From the NCBI GenBank assembly GCA_003645915.1, contig QNDG01000045.1, positions 1 through 7,791 on the forward strand: DNA of 7,791 nucleotides, in the 5' to 3' direction. Position numbers and translations under genes: made by a program. Every line of letters begins with the position of its first letter. Within the stretch, counting starts at the first letter, position 1. Below the pieces are notes generated by a model, which was not told the DNA's origin, did not search any database, and saw only the letters and a program-made list of their open reading frames with translations. Positions 1 to 6,783 of the stretch are shown here, in pieces. Source of the DNA: Candidatus Zhuqueibacterota bacterium (GTDB lineage Bacteria > Zhuqueibacterota > QNDG01).

Positions 1-444
1 CCGGTTTATATGCTTCCTGAGCTGTGCCACAGAAACATGGCTTTTACTCTTTTTCATGCTGAGCAGATGCCCAAAGTATCAATCCAGGAAATTAAGCAGG
101 AAAAGATTGAACCCGGCATATACAAAATTTATGTTACAATTGCAAACGACGGCTCAATACCTAGCCTGTCTGCACTGGATGTGAAGAATCATATTTCAAG
201 ACCCGATTTACTGACAGTTTCCGGAAGAAATATTAAAGTTATTTATGCAGCAAAGGTTCTTGACAAGTGGCTTAACAGAGTTGAGATAATAAAGAACCGT
301 CCGGAAAGAATTGTTATTGATAACGGAATTGACGGGAAATCTTCAAAAACATTTATGTGGATTGTAAAAGGTTCGGGCAAAATAAAAATCAGTTTTGATG
401 CGGTAAAAGGGGGGAAAGTCAATAAAATCATCGCTTTAAAATAA
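1..444 (+). CDS. C-terminal part of an M14-family zinc carboxypeptidase-like protein (5' end outside window)
   Basis: The reading frame is open from base 1 to a TAA at 442-444, so this is the 3' end of a longer gene; the ATG at 10 is probably internal. The opening residues (LPELCHRNMAFTLFHAEQMP) resemble the segment that closes the catalytic domain of large secreted M14 metallocarboxypeptidases, as I recall that family. After it comes a beta-rich tail of about 120 residues with the pattern N-x-G-x-IPS...RPD...SG and a late WIVKGSGKIKISF strand, like the C-terminal beta-sandwich of those proteins. The zinc ligands and catalytic Glu would lie upstream, so activity cannot be judged. The protein would be expected to act outside the cytoplasm, but no signal peptide is visible here. 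The gene converges on the AbiE operon and has its own terminator. Family assignment rests on remembered sequence style; the existence of the gene is much surer than its name. Confidence 0.62.
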   Translation, partial: PVYMLPELCHRNMAFTLFHAEQMPKVSIQEIKQEKIEPGIYKIYVTIANDGSIPSLSALDVKNHISRPDLLTVSGRNIKVIYAAKVLDKWLNRVEIIKNRPERIVIDNGIDGKSSKTFMWIVKGSGKIKISFDAVKGGKVNKIIALK

Positions 445-461
445 GCTTCAAAATACTAGAT

Positions 462-499
462 AAAAATGCCCTGATGCATCTTGTGTCAGGGCTTTTTTT
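462..499. terminator. Rho-independent terminator, probably bidirectional
   Basis: A 7-bp stem GCCCTGA (468-474) / TCAGGGC (486-492) with an 11-nt loop is followed on the plus strand by seven T (493-499). It is preceded by five A (462-466), which read as a T-tract on the minus strand. It lies 23 nt past the peptidase stop and between two convergent genes, so it can end both the peptidase transcript and the abiE transcript. Confidence 0.8.
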
Positions 500-544
500 A
501 TGATAAGGATATGAGAAAAGGATAAAGAATAAAAAAAAGTAAGA

Positions 545-1324
545 TCAATGAAAAGATGCCTGCAAATAATCACAAAACATAAGCACCTTTTTTCTATCTG
601 CTGAATCAAATAAAAACGGTTCTACATCTGCTGCCATAGCAAACATATCTGTTTTATTGCAGACATTAAGCACTTTATCTTTTAATTCCGATGTATTTGA
701 AATTCCTGCCTTTTCTTTTAAATATGAAAATTCAGGCAGAACTCCCTTACCCATTAAAAATACAACATCATAAAAATCTCTGCCTTTATTTCTGGGACGA
801 TTGATAATTGCATAGAATTTTTGTGCAAGAAGCAGTGGCAATGGAGCAGTTAAAATTGTGGTAAACACTTCAAATCTGTTAAGAATAACTCTGTCCGGCT
901 CGTAAGAATAATTCTGAGGTTCCGTATCCACTTGAATCAAAATTTTTTCTTCCTCATACCCTGAAAGTCCTTCTCTAAACAGCAGTTTAGGAAAACGTAT
1001 ATAACAGTGCCACGCTCCCGGCATAGTTGTTTTTATTTCAACGTGATATCCCTCACGTTCAAGATGTGATAATATTTCTCCTGCAATTTCCCTAAATCCA
1101 TCTCCATCTATCCCTATATTATCAAAATCCAGATCCTCGGAAAATCTCCTGTTTCCGTGCACTATTCTAAGACATGTGCCGCCCATAAAACATAGAGCAT
1201 CTGCATGTTTACTGTTAAAAATAATTTCCAAAATTTTATACTGAAGATACTCTCTCAGTATAAACCGGGAATGATATTTCATTGATTCAGGATAATATGA
1301 CTTAATCTCTTCAAGACTCAGCAT
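545..1324 (-). CDS. abiEii: AbiEii/AbiGii-type nucleotidyltransferase toxin
   Basis: This is the toxin of an AbiE-type (type IV) toxin-antitoxin system, a DNA polymerase beta-like nucleotidyltransferase family (formerly DUF1814); family members block growth and can abort phage infection. With the start at 1324 it is 259 aa. Visible motifs are GGTCLR (residues 48-53), then S62-E63-D64-L65-D66-F67, which supplies the metal-binding D-x-D. Next come a lysine in AQKFYAIINR (about 167-176) and the signature KGRDFYD (180-186). The ATG at 1324 is preferred over one at 1393 because AAGGAG (1332-1337) sits 7 nt upstream and the family alignment starts near MLSLEE. The gene overlaps the upstream antitoxin gene by 14 nt, so translation is probably coupled. 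All motifs look intact and no frameshift is seen. The substrate cannot be told from sequence: relatives use NTPs, and some modify tRNA. Confidence 0.88.
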   Translation of the reverse strand: MLSLEEIKSYYPESMKYHSRFILREYLQYKILEIIFNSKHADALCFMGGTCLRIVHGNRRFSEDLDFDNIGIDGDGFREIAGEILSHLEREGYHVEIKTTMPGAWHCYIRFPKLLFREGLSGYEEEKILIQVDTEPQNYSYEPDRVILNRFEVFTTILTAPLPLLLAQKFYAIINRPRNKGRDFYDVVFLMGKGVLPEFSYLKEKAGISNTSELKDKVLNVCNKTDMFAMAADVEPFLFDSADRKKVLMFCDYLQASFH

Positions 1325-1931
1325 TAAGAAACTCCTTAAGCAGAATAATACGTTTTTCAAGGGCTGCAGATGATATATGTGTACAATATACATCTAATTT
1401 GTTTAATGATATTGTTTCATTAATTTTAAAAACATTCCACCTTAATGAATCAATATCAGAAACATTTTTTATCTCCGGATGCAGGTACAAATAATCAATC
1501 AAAACTTTTTCCGGCTCAGCAATCAAATAGTTAAAATTTTTCCATGGTACGAGTTTATAGCCGAAATAAAGTTTTGGTTTTATGTGATGATATACAAACC
1601 TGCCTCTTTTTGTATTAAACATCTGTGTTTTTAATGTGGTACATGAAATTGTCTGAAATACTTGTTCAGGGATAAATCCATATACAGACAGAGCAGATTC
1701 CAATGAAACATATGATGGATGATACATTATATTTGCCGAATAATACAAAAACTGTTCCGCATTTTCTGTATCTGAAAAACAATAAAAACTGTTCCGCAGT
1801 TTTTCTATATATCCCCTCTTCTGCCACTCCACCAGTCTTCTTGAGTCAAAACCGGAAAACAGCTTTCCTATTTCCTTTACAGAAAACAGCGGGTATAATT
1901 TCATTTTTGTACGGAATTCGTTGTAATTCAT
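1311..1931 (-). CDS. abiEi: AbiEi-like antitoxin / winged-helix transcriptional regulator
   Basis: A 206-aa protein and the first gene of the operon. An N-terminal winged-helix segment (about residues 14-54, LFSVKEIGKLFSG...YIEKLRNSFYCFSD) is followed by the hallmark HPSYVSLESALSVYGFIPEQV (about 71-91) seen in AbiEi-family antitoxins. A C-terminal domain follows with AEPEKVLIDYLYLHPE (138-153). Known AbiEi proteins neutralise AbiEii and repress their own promoter by binding inverted repeats; autoregulation here is inference supported by the palindrome at 1970-2009. The start at 1931 is chosen over the in-frame start at 1997. An AAGGG (1936-1940) lies just upstream of 1931, the 22 extra residues of the longer form are lysine-rich and family-unlike, and 1997 lies inside the promoter palindrome. 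Both abi genes look more AT-rich than the lexA cassette beside them, consistent with separate acquisition. Confidence 0.85.
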   Translation of the reverse strand: MNYNEFRTKMKLYPLFSVKEIGKLFSGFDSRRLVEWQKRGYIEKLRNSFYCFSDTENAEQFLYYSANIMYHPSYVSLESALSVYGFIPEQVFQTISCTTLKTQMFNTKRGRFVYHHIKPKLYFGYKLVPWKNFNYLIAEPEKVLIDYLYLHPEIKNVSDIDSLRWNVFKINETISLNKLDVYCTHISSAALEKRIILLKEFLNAES

Positions 1932-1960
1932 TTTTCCCTTCTGTTTAAAACAGATATGGC

Positions 1961-1988
1961 TATATAATTTATTTCTTTTTTTTGTTAA
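1961..1988 (-). promoter_or_regulatory. Predicted promoter of the abiE operon
   Basis: Read on the minus strand, TTAACA (1983-1988; 5/6 to TTGACA) and TATATA (1961-1966) are separated by 16 nt. This puts the transcription start about 20-25 nt upstream of the abiEi ATG at 1931. The -35 lies inside the palindrome at 1970-2009. It is judged by eye in very AT-rich DNA, where chance matches are common. Confidence 0.5.
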
Positions 1989-2009
1989 AAACAACAAAAA
2001 AAAGAAATA
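1970..2009. promoter_or_regulatory. 17-bp perfect palindrome, candidate AbiEi operator
   Basis: The left arm 1970-1986 (TATTTC, eight T, GTT) is exactly complementary to the right arm 1993-2009 (AAC, eight A, GAAATA), across a 6-nt spacer. It covers the predicted -35 of the abiE operon and begins 39 nt upstream of the abiEi start. Characterised AbiEi antitoxins bind inverted repeats at their own promoter, so an operator is the most natural reading. The arms are nearly all A/T, so an AT-rich terminator-like or cruciform element is the alternative. Confidence 0.5.
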
Positions 2010-2145
2010 TTTTTCAACTGCATCCGGCCTTTGACTGACATGGATCCACTAATTACACGAATCCATCAGGAGCCGGACTAGTTTTCACGAATTATTTTTT
2101 AAAATTTACACGGAACCTTCAGACCACATCCTAACGTGTCAGGCT
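2010..2145. other. Non-coding stretch with degenerate CACGAAT words
   Basis: No gene is seen here. CACGAATC (2056-2063), CACGAATT (2086-2093) and the inverted GATTCGTG (2153-2160) recur. A 13-nt direct repeat with one mismatch (GGCCTTTGACTGA at 2026-2038; GGCTTTTGACTGA at 2142-2154) frames most of the stretch. It looks like decayed repeat DNA. No terminator for dnaE2 and no promoter can be argued convincingly. Confidence 0.4.
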
Positions 2146-2189
2146 TTTGACTGATTCGTGGATAAAAACTATAATAATCAGAATCGGGA
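2146..2189 (+). repeat. 44-bp palindromic repeat, copy 1 (left half lost)
   Basis: The last 26 bases (2164-2189, from AAAAACTATAATAATCAG to AATCGGGA) are identical to the same part of the intact copy at 2264-2307. The left 18 bases do not match and the TCCCGATT terminus is missing. The left half overlaps the direct repeat GGCTTTTGACTGA (2142-2154), which suggests that rearrangement or decay replaced it. Confidence 0.7.
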
Positions 2190-2263
2190 TTTTAACATAA
2201 AAAAAAACACTGTCTTCTTTATCCGACTTTCAGACATAAAACAAACACTCAGCTATCACTTAA

Positions 2264-2307
2264 TCCCGATTTTCTTTAATAAAAAACTATAATAATCAGA
2301 ATCGGGA
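2264..2307 (+). repeat. 44-bp palindromic repeat, copy 2
   Basis: It begins TCCCGATTTTCT and ends AGAATCGGGA, giving 8-bp perfect inverted termini TCCCGATT / AATCGGGA around an A/T-rich asymmetric core containing TATAAT. It matches the copies at 7509-7552 and 7641-7684 in length and design, with 38 of 44 bases shared with the former by hand alignment. It lies 69 nt beyond the dnaE2 stop codon and might form a hairpin in the dnaE2 transcript, but no T-tract follows on the minus strand. Confidence 0.85.
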
Positions 2308-2375
2308 AAAATCTCCGCTGCAAGTCAAACTTAAATCGGAAAATTTCATCTCTTTATCTTTTAATCCAAAATGTC

Positions 2376-5300
2376 CTATCTCTTAAACATTCCGATAGCT
2401 CTGTTCTTTACTCCTTTCCCGCGGATAACTGTACTCATCTCATAAACAGTAAGGCTTAATGCGCCAAACTGCTCTTCAACCTTTCCTTTTAATACAAAAA
2501 CAAAAGCCGGTGAAAATTTTGAGGCATATTTCCTGTATGCATCCGGAAAAAACACGGTTTCATATATACCTGTTTTATCTTCAAAACTGATAAAGGCCAT
2601 TGGCTCCTGATTTTTTGTATAGACCGTCTTATTTGTTATCCACCATCCGATCATCCGGACAGTTTTGCCTGTATAATCTTTCATCTGAACTGCGTCAATG
2701 TGATCAATCCGGTCTGTTATGTGTCTGTAAAGATCCAAAGGATGCAGACTAAGAGGAAAACCTAAAATCTCCACCTCAAAAAGAATAAGTGTGCGCGGAT
2801 CGTAGGAATCCAGAGCAGGTGTTACTGAAGGGCAGTTATCAAACAGATCCAGACTTGTCTGATGTTCTGCTTTCTTATTGTTCTCCCTGACCTTTGCAAT
2901 CCATAAAAGCTGAGGCCTTGTTCTTGATTTTTCAATACTGTCAAAACATCCTGCTTTTATAAGAATTTCAAAGTCAGAAGGATCCGGATCAACTCTGTAA
3001 ATAAATTCTTCAAGAGATCTGTAAGCACCGTTTGCTTTTCTCTCATTCAGAATACTATCAAGAGTTTTTTCTCTAAGTCCTTTAAGCTGCATAAAACCCA
3101 TACGGATTTCTCTGCCTGCACCTTTGTACTTTTTTACGGAAAGATTAATATCCGGCCCCAGTACCCTGAGCCCCATTCTTCTTGCTTCGCTTATGTATGC
3201 AAAGGTTGAATAATATCCGCCCCTGTTGCTTATTACCGCTGCCATAAACTCTGCCGGATAACGGGCTCTTAAATAAGCGGACTTAAAAGATACCAATGCA
3301 TAAGATGCACTGTGTGGCTTACAGAAGCTGTATCCTCCGAAACTTAAAATCATGTTCCACACATGTTTAATAACCTTTTCGGATATGCCTTTTTTCTGCG
3401 CTCCTTTAAAAAACATATCGCGGTAATAATCCAGTTTTCTGCTGTTATGTTTTTTTGACAGGGTCTTTCTCAACCCGTCTCCCATTGCAGATGAGAACCC
3501 TGCCATTTCAATGGCAATCTTTGTGACATCCTCCTGATATACCATAATTCCGTATGTATCTTTAAGCACCCTGTCAAAAACAGGGTGTACAGGTTTTATT
3601 TTCTCACCTTTAAGCCTTCTTATGTACTCATTTATAAAATTGTTTGCAGCCGGCCTTATTATTGAACTGTGAATTATAAGATGCTCGTAATCTCCTTTTC
3701 CTGTTTTTTTCTGAAGCTGTCTCATAGCAGGAGATTCAATATAAAACACTCCCATTGTATCACCTTTTGCAATAATCTCTTTGGTCATACTGTCATCTAC
3801 AGGATTAAATGAAGTGTAATCAATTATCCGGCCGGTATTTTCCCGGATTGCAGCAATTGCATCCCTTATTACAGCGAGAGAGCGGTTCCCGAGAATGTCA
3901 ATCTTAACCAGCCCCGAATCTTCTGTCTGATCCTTCTCCCACTGAATAACATTAACACCCTTTGGTGCAGGCTCAACAGGCACATATGAAGTAATTTCCT
4001 CCGGAGTAATAACAACTCCCCCGCAGTGAACTGAAATATGCCGAACTAGACCTGCAATTTTCCGGGACTGTTCTAACACATCAATCCATCTTCTGTCAAG
4101 AACAAGTCCTTTAAAAACAGGGTGGGATTTTATCACTTCCTCTACAGACTCTCCTCTCCAGTACCATAAATGAGCAAGCCTGTCAGTTATACGTTTAATC
4201 TGATTTTCAGGAAATCCGTAAACCTTTGCAACTTCTCTTACAGCTGCTCTGGGCCTGAACCCCACATGATTTGACACCATAGCTGATCCTGACCTGCCAT
4301 ATTTTGCAAATATGTAATCAAATATTCCGTCCCTCTCATCCCATGCAAAATCTATGTCAATATCCGGCGGATCCGTTCTCCCCGGATTCAGAAAGCGTTC
4401 AAAATAGAGATCGTATTTAACAGGATCAACATTTGTAATTCCGAGAAGATACGATACAATACTTGCAGCCGCAGAGCCCCTTCCACAGGTAAGACTTGAC
4501 TGTTTTACAATATCTTCCACAACGAGAAATACAGATGCAAACCCTTTTTTCTCTATAAGGGAAAGTTCATACTCCAAACGCGTGCATACCTCAGGTGTTT
4601 TGGCTCCGTATCTTTTTTCAATACCCTGTTCCGCCTTTTTCCGTAAAAGCTTTATCTCTTCATCTCTGCTGAGCCCCTTAAACCCCGGTGTGATAACTCT
4701 GCTGAAATCTCCCTTAAAAGTACATTTTTTGCTTATTTCCGCTGTGTTAAAAACCGCATCCGGAACATCTGGAAAAGAAGCCCTGATTTCGGAAATATCT
4801 GCAAGGTACGCATCTTCAGGAGCGCACTCATGTTTTGGAAGTTTTGATAAAGTTGTATTTAAATCTATTGCCCTGGCAAGCCTGTGCACTGCAAAATCTT
4901 CAGGGTCAATAAAATAAACCCCGCCTGTAACCACAGCAGGAATGCCCTCCTCTTTTGCAAAAGCCAGAACATGCCTGTACTCCCTTCCCCTTACAAGTTC
5001 GGCATAACAGTCGGATCTCCCTTTCAGTGCGGTTAAAAGAGGAATGTGGCTGCTGAGTATAACTGTTCCTTCATTATGTTCAAGCAGAGTTTTTATCAGA
5101 CCAAAATCCTGCAGGCAGTGATACATGCTTATAACAGAGCATAAATTTCTGTATCCCTGCATGTCTTTTACAAGAACAACTGCACGCTCTTTGCTGTTTT
5201 TTCTTATTTCCGCACCGATAATGGGACTAATACCATGCTCTTTTGCAGTCTGCAGAAAAAAAATAAGGCCGTACAGATTATTCGTATCTGTAAGTGCAAA

Positions 5301-5405
5301 TCTGCTCATTCCCCTGTGCTTCACAGCTCTGCAGATCGCATCAATACGCGCTGTTCCGCGCATCAGAGAGAAGACAGAATGTACGTGAAGATGCACAAAC
5401 TCCAT
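2376..5405 (-). CDS. dnaE2: DnaE-family DNA polymerase, likely DnaE2/ImuC-type translesion polymerase
   Basis: A 1009-aa C-family DNA polymerase. Order: PHP domain (HLHVHSVFS at residues 5-13; ALTDTNN at 37-43), palm with PDIDIDF (347-353) and VKIDIL (500-505) supplying the three catalytic aspartates, fingers with SFCKPHSASYALVSF (693-707), tandem HhH region (about 768-825), and OB fold (about 913-995). The PHP site looks degenerate: the usual TDH reads TDT and the later DVHY-type motif reads GGVYF, so exonuclease activity is unlikely. The protein stops after the OB fold and is shorter than replicative DnaE (about 1160 aa in E. coli), lacking the tau-binding tail. That and its place behind lexA and imuB argue for a damage-tolerance role. 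A candidate clamp-binding motif QTSLDLF lies at 849-855. Its ATG directly follows the imuB stop. The finger sequence is closer to ordinary DnaE than to proteobacterial DnaE2, so the subfamily name is less sure than the enzyme class. Confidence 0.88.
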   Translation of the reverse strand: MEFVHLHVHSVFSLMRGTARIDAICRAVKHRGMSRFALTDTNNLYGLIFFLQTAKEHGISPIIGAEIRKNSKERAVVLVKDMQGYRNLCSVISMYHCLQDFGLIKTLLEHNEGTVILSSHIPLLTALKGRSDCYAELVRGREYRHVLAFAKEEGIPAVVTGGVYFIDPEDFAVHRLARAIDLNTTLSKLPKHECAPEDAYLADISEIRASFPDVPDAVFNTAEISKKCTFKGDFSRVITPGFKGLSRDEEIKLLRKKAEQGIEKRYGAKTPEVCTRLEYELSLIEKKGFASVFLVVEDIVKQSSLTCGRGSAAASIVSYLLGITNVDPVKYDLYFERFLNPGRTDPPDIDIDFAWDERDGIFDYIFAKYGRSGSAMVSNHVGFRPRAAVREVAKVYGFPENQIKRITDRLAHLWYWRGESVEEVIKSHPVFKGLVLDRRWIDVLEQSRKIAGLVRHISVHCGGVVITPEEITSYVPVEPAPKGVNVIQWEKDQTEDSGLVKIDILGNRSLAVIRDAIAAIRENTGRIIDYTSFNPVDDSMTKEIIAKGDTMGVFYIESPAMRQLQKKTGKGDYEHLIIHSSIIRPAANNFINEYIRRLKGEKIKPVHPVFDRVLKDTYGIMVYQEDVTKIAIEMAGFSSAMGDGLRKTLSKKHNSRKLDYYRDMFFKGAQKKGISEKVIKHVWNMILSFGGYSFCKPHSASYALVSFKSAYLRARYPAEFMAAVISNRGGYYSTFAYISEARRMGLRVLGPDINLSVKKYKGAGREIRMGFMQLKGLREKTLDSILNERKANGAYRSLEEFIYRVDPDPSDFEILIKAGCFDSIEKSRTRPQLLWIAKVRENNKKAEHQTSLDLFDNCPSVTPALDSYDPRTLILFEVEILGFPLSLHPLDLYRHITDRIDHIDAVQMKDYTGKTVRMIGWWITNKTVYTKNQEPMAFISFEDKTGIYETVFFPDAYRKYASKFSPAFVFVLKGKVEEQFGALSLTVYEMSTVIRGKGVKNRAIGMFKR

Positions 5406-6641
5406 TTACATGTCCCTGCCTGAAAGAAAGTAACTGTTTTGCACTGCAGAATATTTTTGACTGACAAACAGTGTATGCCCCCACTCAATCTTTTTACCGT
5501 ATCTCGATATTATTGTATCCATGGCCTGCACTGCAGCGCTCTTTTTTGACAGGGATGCGCTGGTTTCAAACATATCCACCTGGCACGACACAGAGGAAAT
5601 ATCGGTAAATGTAAGACTTATGTATTTGATTCTCTGCCTGCGGGTAACTGTTTCGGTAAAAAGTTTTTTAATAACAGGATACAGAACAATCTCATTTGTT
5701 ACTGCCCCTCTTATTTTTAATCTTTTAAAATCCTCCATATTGTCGCAGTACCTTACATAAAGCCACACTGTTTTTGCATGAACCTTTTTCGAACGCATCT
5801 TAAAACATGCTGAGCTCAGAATACTCATCAGAAATGCAAACAAAATTTCAGTGTCATTTGTGTCTGGTTCTATGTGCTGCCCTGCAAACACAACAGGTTT
5901 TGATAACAAAGGCCTTACAGGCGTATTGTCTATGCCCATTGCCTGATTGTATATCAGATACGCTCTTTTGCCGAATACTGCCGAAAGCCTTGACACAGGA
6001 ATTGATACAAGCTGATGCACAAAACGGATGTTCAGATCATGCAGGAGTTTTCTGTCTGCAGGTTTTTTAACAGCAGGCAAAACAGAAGACTTCAGAGGAG
6101 CCATAAATGAAGCTTCGCTTCCGGAAGGGACAGCATACATGTCTGCATGAAAGCGGATTATCTTTCCTGCAACCCTGCTTACAAGCTTATTTGATGCAAC
6201 GCCTATGGCAGGGCAAAGGTCAGTTGAGCCGATTATGTCTCTGCGCATACGATAAGCAGCATCCTCAGCTGCACCGAAAATTCTTAAAGTACCCGAAAGA
6301 TCCACAAAAAACTGTCCCCAGTGCCCCGGCTCAACAAGAGGCGAATATTTGCCTAAAAGAGCAGCTATCTTGCCTGCTGCTTTTCTGTAAAGCACATTAT
6401 CAGGAGGTATAATCACAAGCCCCGGACATCTGCGCACAGCTTCCGGAACCGGCATACCTGCATAAATTCCGCACTTTCCCGCCTCAGCAGATACAGAAAG
6501 CACAGGCGCTGAAGGTGAATGCCTGCTGCATACTGCAACAGGTCTGCCCCTGAGCGAAGAATCCCGCAGCCTCTCTACAGCCACGGGAAATTCATTTATT
6601 CTCAGATACACAATTTTACGCTCCGCTACCCCAAAAAACAC
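5406..6641 (-). CDS. imuB: ImuB-like catalytically degenerate Y-family DNA polymerase
   Basis: The Y-family fold is recognisable: an N-terminal strand with NEFPVAVERLRD (16-27), SLRGRPVAV (29-37), FFVDLSGTLRIFG (111-123), a thumb (about 190-240), a little finger ending ISLTFTDIS (341-349), then QVDMF (354-358), a clamp-binding pentapeptide in the expected place. By hand alignment to Dpo4, the D-F-D of motif I reads R14-I-N16, and S-I-D-E reads H-W-G109-Q110. All three metal-binding acids are therefore missing, as in ImuB, which acts as a scaffold linking the clamp to DnaE2. The start is uncertain. GTG at 6641 (411 aa) keeps the whole first strand but has a poor ribosome site. GTG at 6611 (401 aa) has GGAG 9 nt upstream but truncates that strand. 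An in-frame TGA excludes earlier starts. The stop TAA abuts the dnaE2 ATG. Confidence 0.78.
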   Translation of the reverse strand: MFFGVAERKIVYLRINEFPVAVERLRDSSLRGRPVAVCSRHSPSAPVLSVSAEAGKCGIYAGMPVPEAVRRCPGLVIIPPDNVLYRKAAGKIAALLGKYSPLVEPGHWGQFFVDLSGTLRIFGAAEDAAYRMRRDIIGSTDLCPAIGVASNKLVSRVAGKIIRFHADMYAVPSGSEASFMAPLKSSVLPAVKKPADRKLLHDLNIRFVHQLVSIPVSRLSAVFGKRAYLIYNQAMGIDNTPVRPLLSKPVVFAGQHIEPDTNDTEILFAFLMSILSSACFKMRSKKVHAKTVWLYVRYCDNMEDFKRLKIRGAVTNEIVLYPVIKKLFTETVTRRQRIKYISLTFTDISSVSCQVDMFETSASLSKKSAAVQAMDTIISRYGKKIEWGHTLFVSQKYSAVQNSYFLSGRDM

Positions 6642-6783
6642 CTCTTGTGATTCTCAAAGTATGAAATTGACAAAAATGCCTGTCATGAAAAATCCTTTAT
6701 TTTAAAAAGCAACCGCATATAAACTTTGCTGTGAATTAAAAACTCTGTGATCAGGAAGTTTGAAAAAATCCAACCGGATATAA
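6642..6783 (-). promoter_or_regulatory. 142-nt lexA-imuB spacer with weak attenuator-like hairpin and short repeats
   Basis: Just after the lexA stop, minus-strand ATCC-GGTT-GGAT (6768-6779) forms a 4-bp hairpin followed by six T, a weak terminator or attenuator candidate. Two CTGTGA words (6729-6734 and 6745-6750) lie 16 nt apart, and TGACA-N8-TGTCA (6668-6685) is a 5-bp inverted repeat. No convincing -35/-10 pair for imuB is seen, and the GGTATA repeat of the lexA promoter does not recur. Read-through from the lexA promoter is therefore the simplest model for imuB-dnaE2 expression. Confidence 0.3.

Noticed and set aside
201..208. ACCCGATT as another repeat copy
   Set aside because: Only seven bases match, the second arm and core are missing, and it lies inside coding sequence.
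1325..1393. Longer abiEii start at 1393
   Set aside because: The extra residues are not family-like, while AAGGAG 7 nt before 1324 marks a better start.
1932..1997. Longer abiEi start at 1997
   Set aside because: It would place the promoter and palindrome inside the gene; the ATG at 1931 has a ribosome site and fits the family N-terminus.
4582..4917. Plus-strand open frames inside dnaE2, imuB and lexA
   Set aside because: They are antisense shadows of genes with clear catalytic or structural motifs on the other strand.
6668..6685. TGACA-N8-TGTCA as an E. coli-type SOS box
   Set aside because: The arms are in the reverse sense to CTGT-N8-ACAG and the site does not match anything in the lexA promoter; 5-bp arms are common by chance.
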